The position numbers and the translations under genes were made by a program. Source: Thalassoglobus sp. JC818 (GTDB lineage: Bacteria > Planctomycetota > Planctomycetia > Planctomycetales > Planctomycetaceae). From it: a stretch of DNA of 64,000 bases. Under the pieces are notes generated by a model. It ran no database searches, was not told where the DNA came from, and saw only the letters and a program-made list of their open reading frames with translations. Within the stretch, counting starts at the first letter, position 1; every line of letters starts with the position of its first letter. The stretch spans positions 248,001 to 312,000 of the forward strand of contig NZ_JBFEFI010000002.1 in the NCBI RefSeq assembly GCF_040717535.1, given 5' to 3'. Of this stretch, positions 56,190-64,000 are shown one piece after another.

Positions 56190-57332
56190 CTAACCGTCGA
56201 CAATTTGCTCAAGGCGATCGTCCATTTCCTCTGCTCGAATATGCCAAGCGAACCGGGAGGCAAGTTCACTCGCTTCAGCCTGTCGTGAACGAAACTGGCC
56301 TGGGTCTGATGTTTGCAATTCAGACCAAGCTTTGATTGTATCAGCCAGCGCCTGGGTGGTTCCGTCGTACAAATACGTTGTGTCTCGATTGACCAGTTCC
56401 GGGTACGACAATCGATCGGGAAAGACCGGCAAGCAACCCGCCGACATCGCTTCGACGACTGCGATTCCAAAGAACTCATGAATCGCTGTGGAGACGATAA
56501 GATCAGCAGACGCCAGAATTCCTCGATACTCTTCGGCGGATTTGGCATATCCCCAGTGATCGATGTGATCTGAAAACCGCTTCGCTGCCTCTTCAAAGCA
56601 CTGCGGAACTTCGCGAAAAGACTCTCCGACAACGCTCAAGCGAAATTCGACACCGACGGCTTTCAGCAGATCGATCGCTTCGAAAAACTGCTGCGGGTTC
56701 TTGTCATGTTCCCAGCGCGCAGCCCAGAGAATCCGAATCGGCCCCTCGTTGGCTGTTTGCAATGCGATTGGATCAATTCCCGGCGAGTGAACTTCCGAAG
56801 CGACTTGGCAAGAGTTCAGTGACTGCTGCCATCTTGCATCGTCAGCAGGTGCCAGTCGCGGAGCACTCTTGAGAAATGAATCGATCTCGGAGAACAAAGT
56901 TTGCCGGTGGAAGTCTGAGTTGAACCAGACGGCATCTGCAGAGAGAACAGAGACGAGATTCGTCATCGCGAAATGCAAGTCGCGCTGAATGGAATCCGCA
57001 TCCCCTCGCGATGGGTACGAGAACTGGTTTTCATGGAAATAAATGACTGAAGGAAGCTCAGCGACGTCTTTGCGAACCAAACCTTTAAATTCGGACAAGT
57101 TGCACATGTCTGTGGCAAAGACGATGTCCCAGTCTCGGTCTTGGAGAGCATTGACTTCGAATGCAAACGAAGCAGCAGCGTGCCGCATTCTCCATTTCCA
57201 ATGAGTCGGAGGAAGCGTCAGAACTGTAAATTGATGGCGGCTTCGCTCTCTCCAACCGTCAAGAAAAGCACGATGACTCCCACCATGAAATGGGTTCAGT
57301 GCCAGGATCTTTAGCTGCTTTCCCTTGGTCAA
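56190..57332 (-). CDS. GTDC1/QTMAN-like glycosyltransferase (DUF3524)
   Basis: Cytosolic GT-B enzyme of 380 residues. Its N-terminal domain closely matches eukaryotic GTDC1, the tRNA-queuosine mannosyltransferase (DUF3524): ILALNPFHGGSHRAFLDGW (residues 9-27), LPPTHWKWRMRHAAASF (40-56), FATDMCNLSEF (72-82), VIYFHENQFSYP (96-107) and WFNSDFHRQTLF. The C-terminal domain has the GT4 motifs ILWAARWEHDKNPQQF and HEFFGIAVVEAMSAGCLPVF. In animals the enzyme puts mannose on queuosine of tRNA-Asp. The bacterial acceptor is not established. Its start overlaps the upstream GT4 gene by four bases (ATGA-type), so they are translationally coupled. Confidence 0.93.
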   Translation of the reverse strand: MTKGKQLKILALNPFHGGSHRAFLDGWRERSRHQFTVLTLPPTHWKWRMRHAAASFAFEVNALQDRDWDIVFATDMCNLSEFKGLVRKDVAELPSVIYFHENQFSYPSRGDADSIQRDLHFAMTNLVSVLSADAVWFNSDFHRQTLFSEIDSFLKSAPRLAPADDARWQQSLNSCQVASEVHSPGIDPIALQTANEGPIRILWAARWEHDKNPQQFFEAIDLLKAVGVEFRLSVVGESFREVPQCFEEAAKRFSDHIDHWGYAKSAEEYRGILASADLIVSTAIHEFFGIAVVEAMSAGCLPVFPDRLSYPELVNRDTTYLYDGTTQALADTIKAWSELQTSDPGQFRSRQAEASELASRFAWHIRAEEMDDRLEQIVDG

Positions 57333-58477
57333 TTGAACTCTCGCGAATGGTGGAGGACGTCCTTCCAGAATTGAACAGTTTCAGCAGCACGAAGCGTGAT
57401 ATCGAACCGTTCTCGGACTGACTGCTGAGCGGCTGACTGGAGTTGGATTCGAAGTTCGGAGTCTTCGTAAAGTTGAGCCAACGCTTCTGTGAGTTGATCG
57501 ACGTTTCCAGGATCGACGAGAAGCGCTGACTGATTGTGTGTCAGGATTTCTTCTGTCCCTCCCACACGAGTTGCAACGATGGGAACTCCACTCGCTGCTG
57601 CCTCAAGCAGGACACGTCCGAGTGGTTCTTGCCGGGCAGGGTGAACCAGCAGGTCAATTTCATTGAGTAGTTGCGGGATCTCGTCACAGAATCCGAGTCG
57701 GTGGAATCGATCGGACAAGCCAGCTTCTTTGACGATCTGATCGAGACGCTCATCGAAGTCGATCGTTTCACGTTTCTGCGAGTGACGTTTACCGACGAGC
57801 AGGAAGTGTACGTTCGGGTATCGACGGCCAATTCGTGAAAAGGCTTCGACTGCTTCGTCCTGTCCTTTTCGAAGGCAGATCTGACCGATCACAGCGACGA
57901 GAAAGACATCTTCCGGGAGATGGTATCGTTGTCGAAATCTATTCGAAGATTCTTCGTGCTCAAACTGGTCGAAGTTGATTCCGTTATAGATTGTTCGAAT
58001 TTGCTGTTCTGGAATCCCTTTTGTTCGCCAGTGCTCACGAACAGCACTTGAAACCGCAATGAGAGACTGGTTGAGTGAGAGATCGCGAATCGTTGCTTGA
58101 GAGACATTCATGATGTCGCGAATGTGACCAGCTGTCGGGACCGGGAGTTCGCTCGCAATCTGACCGAGGCGGCGACTCATCATCATGCTGTTGGCATGGA
58201 TCAGGTCAACTTTCTCATGACGAATGACATCACGAATGTGACTCAGTAGCCCATCATTGGTGAGTTTCGTTCGTGAATCAGCTGCCTCGTCAATTCGATG
58301 GACGGGGATGTCCCGGTCTCGAAGCTGCTGCTCCAGCGGACCGGGCTGAATGAGAATCGCGACGAACTCTGTATCTGCTCGCTGAACTTCATCAACGACA
58401 GCCAGGATAGAGTTTTCGCCGCCGTTGATCGTGGAGTATTCGAAAAGAAGTGCGATGCGCATGGAGTGGGGATGCAT
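57329..58477 (-). CDS. Family 4 glycosyltransferase
   Basis: Predicted cytosolic GT-B glycosyltransferase of 382 residues. N-terminal domain: MRIALLFEYSTINGGENSIL with the usual Gly-Gly-x-E motif, then HANSMMMSRRLGQIASEL. C-terminal: AVIGQICLRKGQDEAVEAFS, the acidic motif PARQEPLGRVLLEAAASGVP and VATRVGGTEEIL. The ATG at 58477 precedes another ATG at 58462. It is squeezed between glnD (five bases upstream) and the QTMAN-like gene (four-base overlap), so all three form an operon. Donor and acceptor are unknown. Surface polysaccharide and tRNA-linked roles are both possible. Confidence 0.9.
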   Translation of the reverse strand: MHPHSMRIALLFEYSTINGGENSILAVVDEVQRADTEFVAILIQPGPLEQQLRDRDIPVHRIDEAADSRTKLTNDGLLSHIRDVIRHEKVDLIHANSMMMSRRLGQIASELPVPTAGHIRDIMNVSQATIRDLSLNQSLIAVSSAVREHWRTKGIPEQQIRTIYNGINFDQFEHEESSNRFRQRYHLPEDVFLVAVIGQICLRKGQDEAVEAFSRIGRRYPNVHFLLVGKRHSQKRETIDFDERLDQIVKEAGLSDRFHRLGFCDEIPQLLNEIDLLVHPARQEPLGRVLLEAAASGVPIVATRVGGTEEILTHNQSALLVDPGNVDQLTEALAQLYEDSELRIQLQSAAQQSVRERFDITLRAAETVQFWKDVLHHSREFN

Positions 58478-58481
58478 TCAA

Positions 58482-61175
58482 CTACTTCGAAGGTTTTTCG
58501 AACTGTCGATAGTCCTGCTGCCGAAAGTTGTGGACTGCTTCCATGAGGCCTTCCCGCACTTGGCGAAGCCTCTCTTCTCCTCGCAGGCGCGTCCGGTTTT
58601 GTTCCTGAACGTAGAAGACATCCACAATCTGATCGAAGTGGGTCGAGATCTTCGCCATGTTAATAGAAACATCCATTTGATAGAGCGCCCGAGTTAAGGT
58701 GTATAACAGCCCAGGGCGGTCTGCTGCGAAGACGTCAATAATCGTTCGGGAGTCGGAAGAGTCGTTGTCGATGTTGACTCGGTCGGTCAGTCCGGAGGCA
58801 GGTTCCGATGGGGGAGAGGCTCCGAATCGACGGTTCATGCGGAAGAGTTCTTCCACGGTAATCTCTTTCCAGAGGACTTTACGCAATAGTTGAGCAACCT
58901 CAGCGACCCGGCTTCGAGGTGGTTCTCCGTCGAAGTCGGAATCGATCACGCGGAAGCTGTCGACCACGACACCGTTTGTTGTTGTGTTAATGTCTGCGGA
59001 GATGATTGCGAGACGTTTCGCAGTGAGGACTCCCGTCATCTTGTGGAAGCAGTCCGCTTGAATCGTGTCGTTCGCGGTCATCACTCGATATTCCATCGAG
59101 CCCGTGGCCGCGTCCCAACTGGCGATCACCTCGACTCGTTCGTCATCCAGACTGACAATCACCTGAAGGTCATCCGCGATTTGCTGAGCGGGGGTGCAGG
59201 TAAGGTAATAAGCCGAGAATCCGGTGAGCAGTTGGCTGATGCGACCAGCTGCATCGGAGCTGACTTTGCGGTCCTGAAGAATGGTTCGCACTGATTCTTT
59301 AACTGCTGCGATTCGCTGTTGCTCGTGGTACGAGTACCGTTTGCCACTTAAGATCACGAGGCAACGATCATAAAGTTCTGTGAGGAGATTCTCTTTCCAC
59401 GTGTTCCACGTCCCCGGACCGACTGCTGAGACGTCAGCGATTGTTAATGTATAGAGCATCTTTAGGACATCGGGAGATCCAATCTCCCGGCTGAAATTTA
59501 AGATTAACTGTTGGTCTGTAATGTCGCGGCGGAATGCGAGGTCAGCCATCACGAGATGTTGCCGCACGAGCAAAGACATCTGTTCGATTTGATAGTCGGG
59601 CATGTGAAGCCGCTTGCCGACGTCGATCGCAATTTCTGCACCGATCACGCTGTGATCGGTGTTCATCCCTTTTCCGATGTCGTGAAGAAGAACTGCGAGA
59701 TGCAGCACTTCTTTATGACGGATTTCCTGATAAGCAATTCCGGCAGGGCCGTCGTTGCGCTCGAAGCGAGTTGCGTTTTCGATGGCGCGTAGTGTGTGTT
59801 CATCAACGGTGAAGTGATGATACTGATTGAACTGCAGGAGATTGCGGATATGTGTGACTTGCGGGATGACGACATCGAGCAGTCGCGTTTGAAACATGCT
59901 CCGCAGGATGGGCCCCAGTGCGGACGTACATTGAAAGATCTCGACCATCGTTTTCGCAGCCCGAGGTGAGAGTTCTGCGGGCGACTCTGGAAGATTCTTT
60001 TTAATTGCTTCTGCAACTTTGGGAGAGGGGAGCACATTATAAAGTGCGGCCGCTTTGTAGAGGTGGAGCATCGACTCCAGGCTTCCACAGACGGATTTCA
60101 TGTGCCGGTCGGCGACTTCGATTCGATCGGAGCTGACGAAAAACATCCCTTCTGCACGATGGCCGACGACGATATCTCGCGTTCTCTCGGCAATTGAACG
60201 AGGACGTTCCATTGCCACAAACCGTCGAGTGATCGCTGCTAGCTCTGAGCTGTGGTGGAAGTATTCCTGCATGAAAATCTCGACCGGTCGTTGACCGTTC
60301 TGAGAGTCGTAGTTCCGCTCGTCAGCGATGCGAAGTTGTTCATCTCTGGTGAGTCGATCGTGTTCCTTGCCAGCGGAGAGATGAAGGTCGATTCGCAGTC
60401 GGGTGAGAAATTCCCAGGCGGCTTTCAATCGTCTGGCATCGGACTTGGTGATGGCCCCTTTGAGTCGAAGAGAGTCGATGTCTTTGACGCCATAACGGGC
60501 GAACCCGATCCATCGAATCAGATGAAGATCACGTAAGCCACCGGAAGACGTCTTGATGTCCGGCTCCAGTTCCTGGGCGGGCGGTCCGTATTCCGACCAA
60601 CCGACTTCCCGGGCAGCGATGCAATCGTCGATGAACTTCTTGCGACGCGAGAACAAGACTCGCTGTTTGAACTGAGTTTGCAGCTTTTCGATGAGCCGTT
60701 CGTTTCCCCACAACCAACGGGCTTCGACAAGTGGGGTAGCGATCTGGGGATCTTGTCGGGCAAATGCGAGACAGGTCGTTATGTCGCGTGTGGAATTCCC
60801 GATTTGAATCTTGGCGTCCCAGCAACTCTGCACGTACTGAGCGACGAATTCGAAGAACGCGGGATCTGTTCCTCGCTCGTGCAGGAAGAGCAAATCGATG
60901 TCGGAGTACGGGGCCATGTCTCCGCGGCCCGTTCCCCCAATCGCGACGATGGCTCCATCCTGGAGAAGCTTTCGCTGAATCTCTTCAGGGAATTCTTTGA
61001 GTTTGTTATCCGCGAGATTCACGAGAAAGTCATCGAACGACTCGCTGAGGAAGCCCGCAATCTGCAGACCTTGTGCTCCTGAATCAAAAAGCGATTGAGC
61101 CTTGTCCCGGATTTCAATGACCCGCTTCTTGAGAGCGTCAATCTGCTGAAAGGTAGGAGGTGTCCCTGGCGACAT
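58482..61175 (-). CDS. glnD: Bifunctional uridylyltransferase/uridylyl-removing enzyme
   Basis: Nitrogen sensor that uridylylates and deuridylylates PII proteins according to glutamine. ATG 61175 (MSPGTPPTFQ) is preferred over TTG 61196, giving 897 residues. Nucleotidyltransferase domain: AIVAIGGTGRGDMAPYSDID (GG at 80-81, D92 and D94). A helical segment follows with KTSSGGLRDLHLIRW. HD domain: LHLAVLLHDIGKGMNTDHS. Two C-terminal ACT-type segments: VIASWDAATGSMEYRVMT and IIDVFAADRPGLLYTLTRAL. All four family domains are present. PII genes and glutamine synthetase are not nearby. It leads an operon with two glycosyltransferases, an unusual setting. Confidence 0.95.
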   Translation of the reverse strand: MSPGTPPTFQQIDALKKRVIEIRDKAQSLFDSGAQGLQIAGFLSESFDDFLVNLADNKLKEFPEEIQRKLLQDGAIVAIGGTGRGDMAPYSDIDLLFLHERGTDPAFFEFVAQYVQSCWDAKIQIGNSTRDITTCLAFARQDPQIATPLVEARWLWGNERLIEKLQTQFKQRVLFSRRKKFIDDCIAAREVGWSEYGPPAQELEPDIKTSSGGLRDLHLIRWIGFARYGVKDIDSLRLKGAITKSDARRLKAAWEFLTRLRIDLHLSAGKEHDRLTRDEQLRIADERNYDSQNGQRPVEIFMQEYFHHSSELAAITRRFVAMERPRSIAERTRDIVVGHRAEGMFFVSSDRIEVADRHMKSVCGSLESMLHLYKAAALYNVLPSPKVAEAIKKNLPESPAELSPRAAKTMVEIFQCTSALGPILRSMFQTRLLDVVIPQVTHIRNLLQFNQYHHFTVDEHTLRAIENATRFERNDGPAGIAYQEIRHKEVLHLAVLLHDIGKGMNTDHSVIGAEIAIDVGKRLHMPDYQIEQMSLLVRQHLVMADLAFRRDITDQQLILNFSREIGSPDVLKMLYTLTIADVSAVGPGTWNTWKENLLTELYDRCLVILSGKRYSYHEQQRIAAVKESVRTILQDRKVSSDAAGRISQLLTGFSAYYLTCTPAQQIADDLQVIVSLDDERVEVIASWDAATGSMEYRVMTANDTIQADCFHKMTGVLTAKRLAIISADINTTTNGVVVDSFRVIDSDFDGEPPRSRVAEVAQLLRKVLWKEITVEELFRMNRRFGASPPSEPASGLTDRVNIDNDSSDSRTIIDVFAADRPGLLYTLTRALYQMDVSINMAKISTHFDQIVDVFYVQEQNRTRLRGEERLRQVREGLMEAVHNFRQQDYRQFEKPSK

Positions 61176-61428
61176 ATCAAATTCGACTGGTATCAAAAGG
61201 AGTTTGTACTGTTCGCACGTGTTGAGCGCTGTCCGGAAACAGACTTCGAATCGCCTGAAATTGCGGTCATCGACGATTCAGAGGTTTCGAACTCAGTTTG
61301 GAAATGAGAACAGATGTTCTGGCATTTTGCCGGGGAGTTGGACTGCCGACTACCCACTTCCTTGATTTAGGGACGTTTTTCATGATGATACGTCGCGAGT
61401 TGAACCGTTCGAGGAGAAGAACACCACC

Positions 61429-61809
61429 ATGGCGGCACGTTTTGAACATTCTGAACTGATCGAGATCAAGAAATCGCCGAAGCGGGGACGCGGAGTTTTC
61501 GCCAAGAAATCGATCAAAAAGGGCGAGATCATCGAGCGAGTTCCCGTTCTGATCGTCACATGGGACGAAATCGCAGACTCCGAGCTTGCGGATTACGCAT
61601 TCACCCTGACTGAGAAGAAAGTCGGCATCGCGCTCGGGTACGGTTCGATGTACAACCACAGCTACAAGCCGAACGCTCGGTATGACGACGAAGGACGGCA
61701 GACGAAAGTCTTTTCGGCGATCAAAAACATCAAGCAGGGCGAAGAAATCACCGTCAACTACAACGGCGACCCGGAGAATCAGGAAGAGCTCGATTTCGAC
61801 GTTGTGTAG
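61429..61809 (+). CDS. SET-domain protein lysine methyltransferase-like
   Basis: Compact SET-domain protein of 126 residues, the SET domain being nearly the whole protein. Motifs: KRGRGVFAKKSIKKGEII (residues 18-35, the SAM-binding start), SMYNHSYKPNARY (residues 73-85, the NHS pseudoknot motif) and GEEITVNYNG (residues 104-113, with the catalytic-type Tyr111). It lacks pre-SET and post-SET zinc clusters. Bacterial SET proteins are related to eukaryotic lysine methyltransferases, and some may have been acquired by transfer. The substrate is unknown, perhaps a ribosomal or cytosolic protein. It sits alone between glnD and the HtrA gene. Confidence 0.9.
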   Translation: MAARFEHSELIEIKKSPKRGRGVFAKKSIKKGEIIERVPVLIVTWDEIADSELADYAFTLTEKKVGIALGYGSMYNHSYKPNARYDDEGRQTKVFSAIKNIKQGEEITVNYNGDPENQEELDFDVV

Positions 61810-61825
61810 GCATCCAGATCATGGG

Positions 61826-63034
61826 TTAGATCCCAAAGCCGTCTGTGTTGCGGACATCTCCTCCGAGTGTCACTGCGATTTCGTGAATCGATTTGTTGCG
61901 GAGGATCGTTAGCGTCACGACATCACCCGGCTTCTTGCTCTCGATCAATCCGAGAAACTCGGCAGCGGTGGCGACTGGTTGCTGATTCACTGCGATAATG
62001 ACATCAGCTGCGGATCGATCGACCAGAATCACAGGTCCTCTGCGAGAAACCGCTGGACCTCGGACTCCTGCTTTCTCTGCGGGGCCACCTTCTGTGAGGC
62101 GTGAGACACGTAAACCTTGATCGGTGACGGTCACGTGAGTGATTCCAATCTCACCTCGAATCACGCGGCCGTGCTTGATCAATTCAGGGACCACCCGGCG
62201 AATCAAATTGACCGGAATGGCGAATCCAATTCCTGCGCTTTGTTCGACACGACTTGCGATGGCGGTGTTCATTCCGACGAGTCGACCGTGAGTGTCGATG
62301 AGCGGACCGCCTGAGTTGCCTGGGTTGATGGCAGCATCAATCTGAATGATCGACTTGATAATCCAGTTGCGCTGCACTTCGAGTGTTCGATTCAAGCTGG
62401 AAATCATGCCCTGGCTCATTGTCCGTTCAAGACCGAAGGGGTTTCCGAGAGCAAAGACTCGCATTCCCACTCTCAAAGTGCTTGAGTCTCCCATCGAAAC
62501 TGGAAACAGTTCCTCAGCAGGAGCTTCGATTTTGATGACGGCGATGTCGTTGACGGGGTCAGCGCCGACGAGTGTGGCGGGGTAAGTTTCCTCGTTGTAC
62601 AGGGTGACGTTGACATGCTGGGCACGCTCGATGACGTGAAAGTTAGTCAGAATATGTCCCTTTGCGTCGATCACAGCCCCGGAACCATTTCCTTCTTCCG
62701 TCGATCTCATGAAGAAGCGATCCGAGCGGAGACCGAGTGTTGAGATGTTGACGACGCTGCGATTGCAGTTCTCATAAACTGCGACGTTGATGGCTTCGTC
62801 CGGTGTCAGCCCGTCAGTTCCGTAGAAGTCAGGTGCGACGCCGATTGCGTTCTTTTGACGGTCTCGAACAAGAACTTCCGGCGAAGACAAATTCGCTGGA
62901 GGCTGAGCGTTCTGCGTTGTCCCCGGTTTTTGCTGCGGAACAGTGAGCGCATCCTGACCGAAGAGGGAGGACATCGAGGTCGTTGTGAACGCCATGCAAA
63001 CCAGGATGAAAAGAATGTCGATACGTGTTCTCAT
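61826..63034 (-). CDS. HtrA/DegP-type serine protease with PDZ domain
   Basis: Predicted periplasmic quality-control protease of 402 residues. ATG 63034 has GGAGAGAGAAG upstream and starts a signal peptide (MRTRIDILFILVCMAFTTTS). Trypsin-like triad: His133 in ILTNFHVIERA, Asp163 in VNDIAVIKI and Ser241 in NPGNSGGPL. One PDZ domain follows (about 300-400: GITHVTVTDQGLRVSRLTEG, VIIAVNQQPVATAAEF), with an extended loop of some 15 residues containing RGPAVSRRGPVILV. E. coli DegP has two PDZ domains, so this is the short DegS-like form without a membrane anchor. Confidence 0.93.
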   Translation of the reverse strand: MRTRIDILFILVCMAFTTTSMSSLFGQDALTVPQQKPGTTQNAQPPANLSSPEVLVRDRQKNAIGVAPDFYGTDGLTPDEAINVAVYENCNRSVVNISTLGLRSDRFFMRSTEEGNGSGAVIDAKGHILTNFHVIERAQHVNVTLYNEETYPATLVGADPVNDIAVIKIEAPAEELFPVSMGDSSTLRVGMRVFALGNPFGLERTMSQGMISSLNRTLEVQRNWIIKSIIQIDAAINPGNSGGPLIDTHGRLVGMNTAIASRVEQSAGIGFAIPVNLIRRVVPELIKHGRVIRGEIGITHVTVTDQGLRVSRLTEGGPAEKAGVRGPAVSRRGPVILVDRSAADVIIAVNQQPVATAAEFLGLIESKKPGDVVTLTILRNKSIHEIAVTLGGDVRNTDGFGI

Positions 63035-63259
63035 CTTCTCTCTCCAATTCAGTCTCATCGAGAAAACGGTGACTTCTTCCCAGACAGTTTATGGGATAAT
63101 GCGATCCCGCCGCAGAGGTCAAGTCCGATGTGTTCGCTACTTGAGGTCAGCGATCGTCAGAGGCGAAGATCGTAAGCCGGTTCGATCGCTGTCGACGGAC
63201 CAGTCGCCAGCGATTTTGGAAATCGGATCTTCAGTCAGGGGCCGAGGTCCTGTCTGAGG

Positions 63260-64000
63260 TTATGCCTTTTTCGGCTTCGCAGCCTCTTTTCGAGTCGGTT
63301 CAGCACGCATAATCAGCATTCCGAGAGGTGGCAGGGTGAGTTGAATACTGTCTGCCATTCCGTGCATCGAGACTGCCTCAGACTCAACGCCTCCTCCGTT
63401 GCCGACATCCGTCCCGCCATAAAGTTTGGCGTCGCTGTTGAGCAGTTCCTTGTAGAACCCGGAACGTGGTACTCCCACGCGATAACCCTCGCGCGGAACA
63501 GGGGTCATATTCATGACGACGATCAGAGCTTCTTGACCTTCTGACGAATATCGGGCGAACACGAAAACGCTATTCGCTGCGTCATCTGCCTGAATCCAGG
63601 AGAATCCTTCAGGTTGATGATCCAGTTCATGCAATGCGGGATGCTTGATCACGAGATGATTTAAGTCGTGAACGAACCGCTTGACGCCGCCGTGCGTGTC
63701 GAATTCCAGAAGTGCCCAGTCGAGTTGAGTGTCGTGGTTCCACTCAGTCCACTGACCAAACTCGCCGCCCATGAACAGCAATTTCTTGCCCGGAGTCGTT
63801 CCCTGATAGCCAAGAAGAAGCCGCAAGTTCGCGAACTGCTGCCATTGATCGCCCGGCATTTGAGAAATGAGAGACCGCTTTCCATGCACAACTTCATCAT
63901 GCGACAGCGGCAGCATGAAGTTCTCGGTAAACCCATACAGGGACCGGAATGAAAGTTGGTTCTGATGATGCCGCCGGTGAATGGGGTCGAGCTGCATGTA
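63260..64000 (-). CDS. glgB: 1,4-alpha-glucan branching enzyme, 5' end outside window
   Basis: Glycogen branching enzyme (GH13), C-terminal part only. The frame is open at the window end, and the first visible residues are YMQLDPIHRRHH, the lead to conserved region IV, LPLSHDEVVHGKRSL. Next come GYQGTTPGKKLLFMGGEFGQ and EWNHDTQLDW, all typical of GlgB, then the C-terminal all-beta domain. A short basic tail (RKEAAKPKKA) follows the family end. About 245 residues are visible of a usual 630-750. The HtrA gene lies downstream on the same strand after 225 bases. Other glycogen genes are not in view. Confidence 0.95.
   Translation of the reverse strand, partial: YMQLDPIHRRHHQNQLSFRSLYGFTENFMLPLSHDEVVHGKRSLISQMPGDQWQQFANLRLLLGYQGTTPGKKLLFMGGEFGQWTEWNHDTQLDWALLEFDTHGGVKRFVHDLNHLVIKHPALHELDHQPEGFSWIQADDAANSVFVFARYSSEGQEALIVVMNMTPVPREGYRVGVPRSGFYKELLNSDAKLYGGTDVGNGGGVESEAVSMHGMADSIQLTLPPLGMLIMRAEPTRKEAAKPKKA

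Overview
The window looks like chromosomal DNA from a planctomycete (Planctomycetota), probably near the Planctomyces/Gimesia/Rubinisphaera side of the phylum. This is inferred from gene content, because no database search was possible. The evidence is two DUF1559 proteins with prepilin-type N-termini, a formylglycine-type sulfatase beside a PQQ dehydrogenase-like protein, lipid A genes, a DUF447 protein, many small secreted Cys/Pro/Tyr-rich proteins without broad homologues, and a very large surface protein. Housekeeping genes dominate. I see no phage, insertion sequence, CRISPR array, tRNA or rRNA gene.

Layout. 1-2541 (minus): the str cluster rpsL-rpsG-fusA, with fusA cut by the window edge and an intrinsic terminator between rpsG and fusA. 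2772-4858 (minus): a small secreted protein, a DUF1559 pseudopilin-like protein and a lipoprotein. 5064-12104: amino-acid, NAD and isoprenoid genes (proC, nadB, asd, dxr) and a long RseP-type site-2 protease that overlaps dxr. 12117-15807: sulfatase and PQQ dehydrogenase-like protein. 15849-19773 (minus): an envelope cluster of Skp/OmpH, lpxC, lpxA and a Gfo/Idh/MocA oxidoreductase. 20022-25889: a Cys-rich repeat protein, a reversed HTH-receiver regulator, a GT-C membrane glycosyltransferase, and an Asp-box protein next to a MoaD/ThiS-like protein. 26012-33787: rfbB, a GT4 glycosyltransferase, prfB with a programmed +1 frameshift, DUF447, gltX, and a homologue of vitamin K-dependent gamma-carboxylase.

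34290-46095: a second DUF1559 protein with its partner lipoprotein, a purple acid phosphatase-like enzyme, a metzincin-like protease without a signal peptide, a TIM-barrel epimerase-like protein, a Flp-pilin-like protein, a homocysteine methyltransferase, and a 1349-residue protein with an intimin-like N-terminal barrel followed by a beta-helix passenger. 46243-54663: XdhC, a membrane protein, a zinc-ribbon protein, the CCA-adding enzyme, an SDR, secreted small proteins and a WYL regulator. 54867-64000: an L,D-transpeptidase-like LysM protein whose catalytic Cys is Ser, a tight minus-strand run of glnD, a GT4 and a GTDC1/QTMAN-like glycosyltransferase, a SET-domain protein, an HtrA-type protease and the 3' end of glgB.

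The parts most worth a second look are the carboxylase homologue with both key residues in register with the human enzyme, the bacterial QTMAN-like protein, the Cys-to-Ser transpeptidase, the inverse-autotransporter/beta-helix fusion, the Asp-box plus ubiquitin-like pair, and an 84-bp imperfect inverted repeat in a gene-free divergent region.
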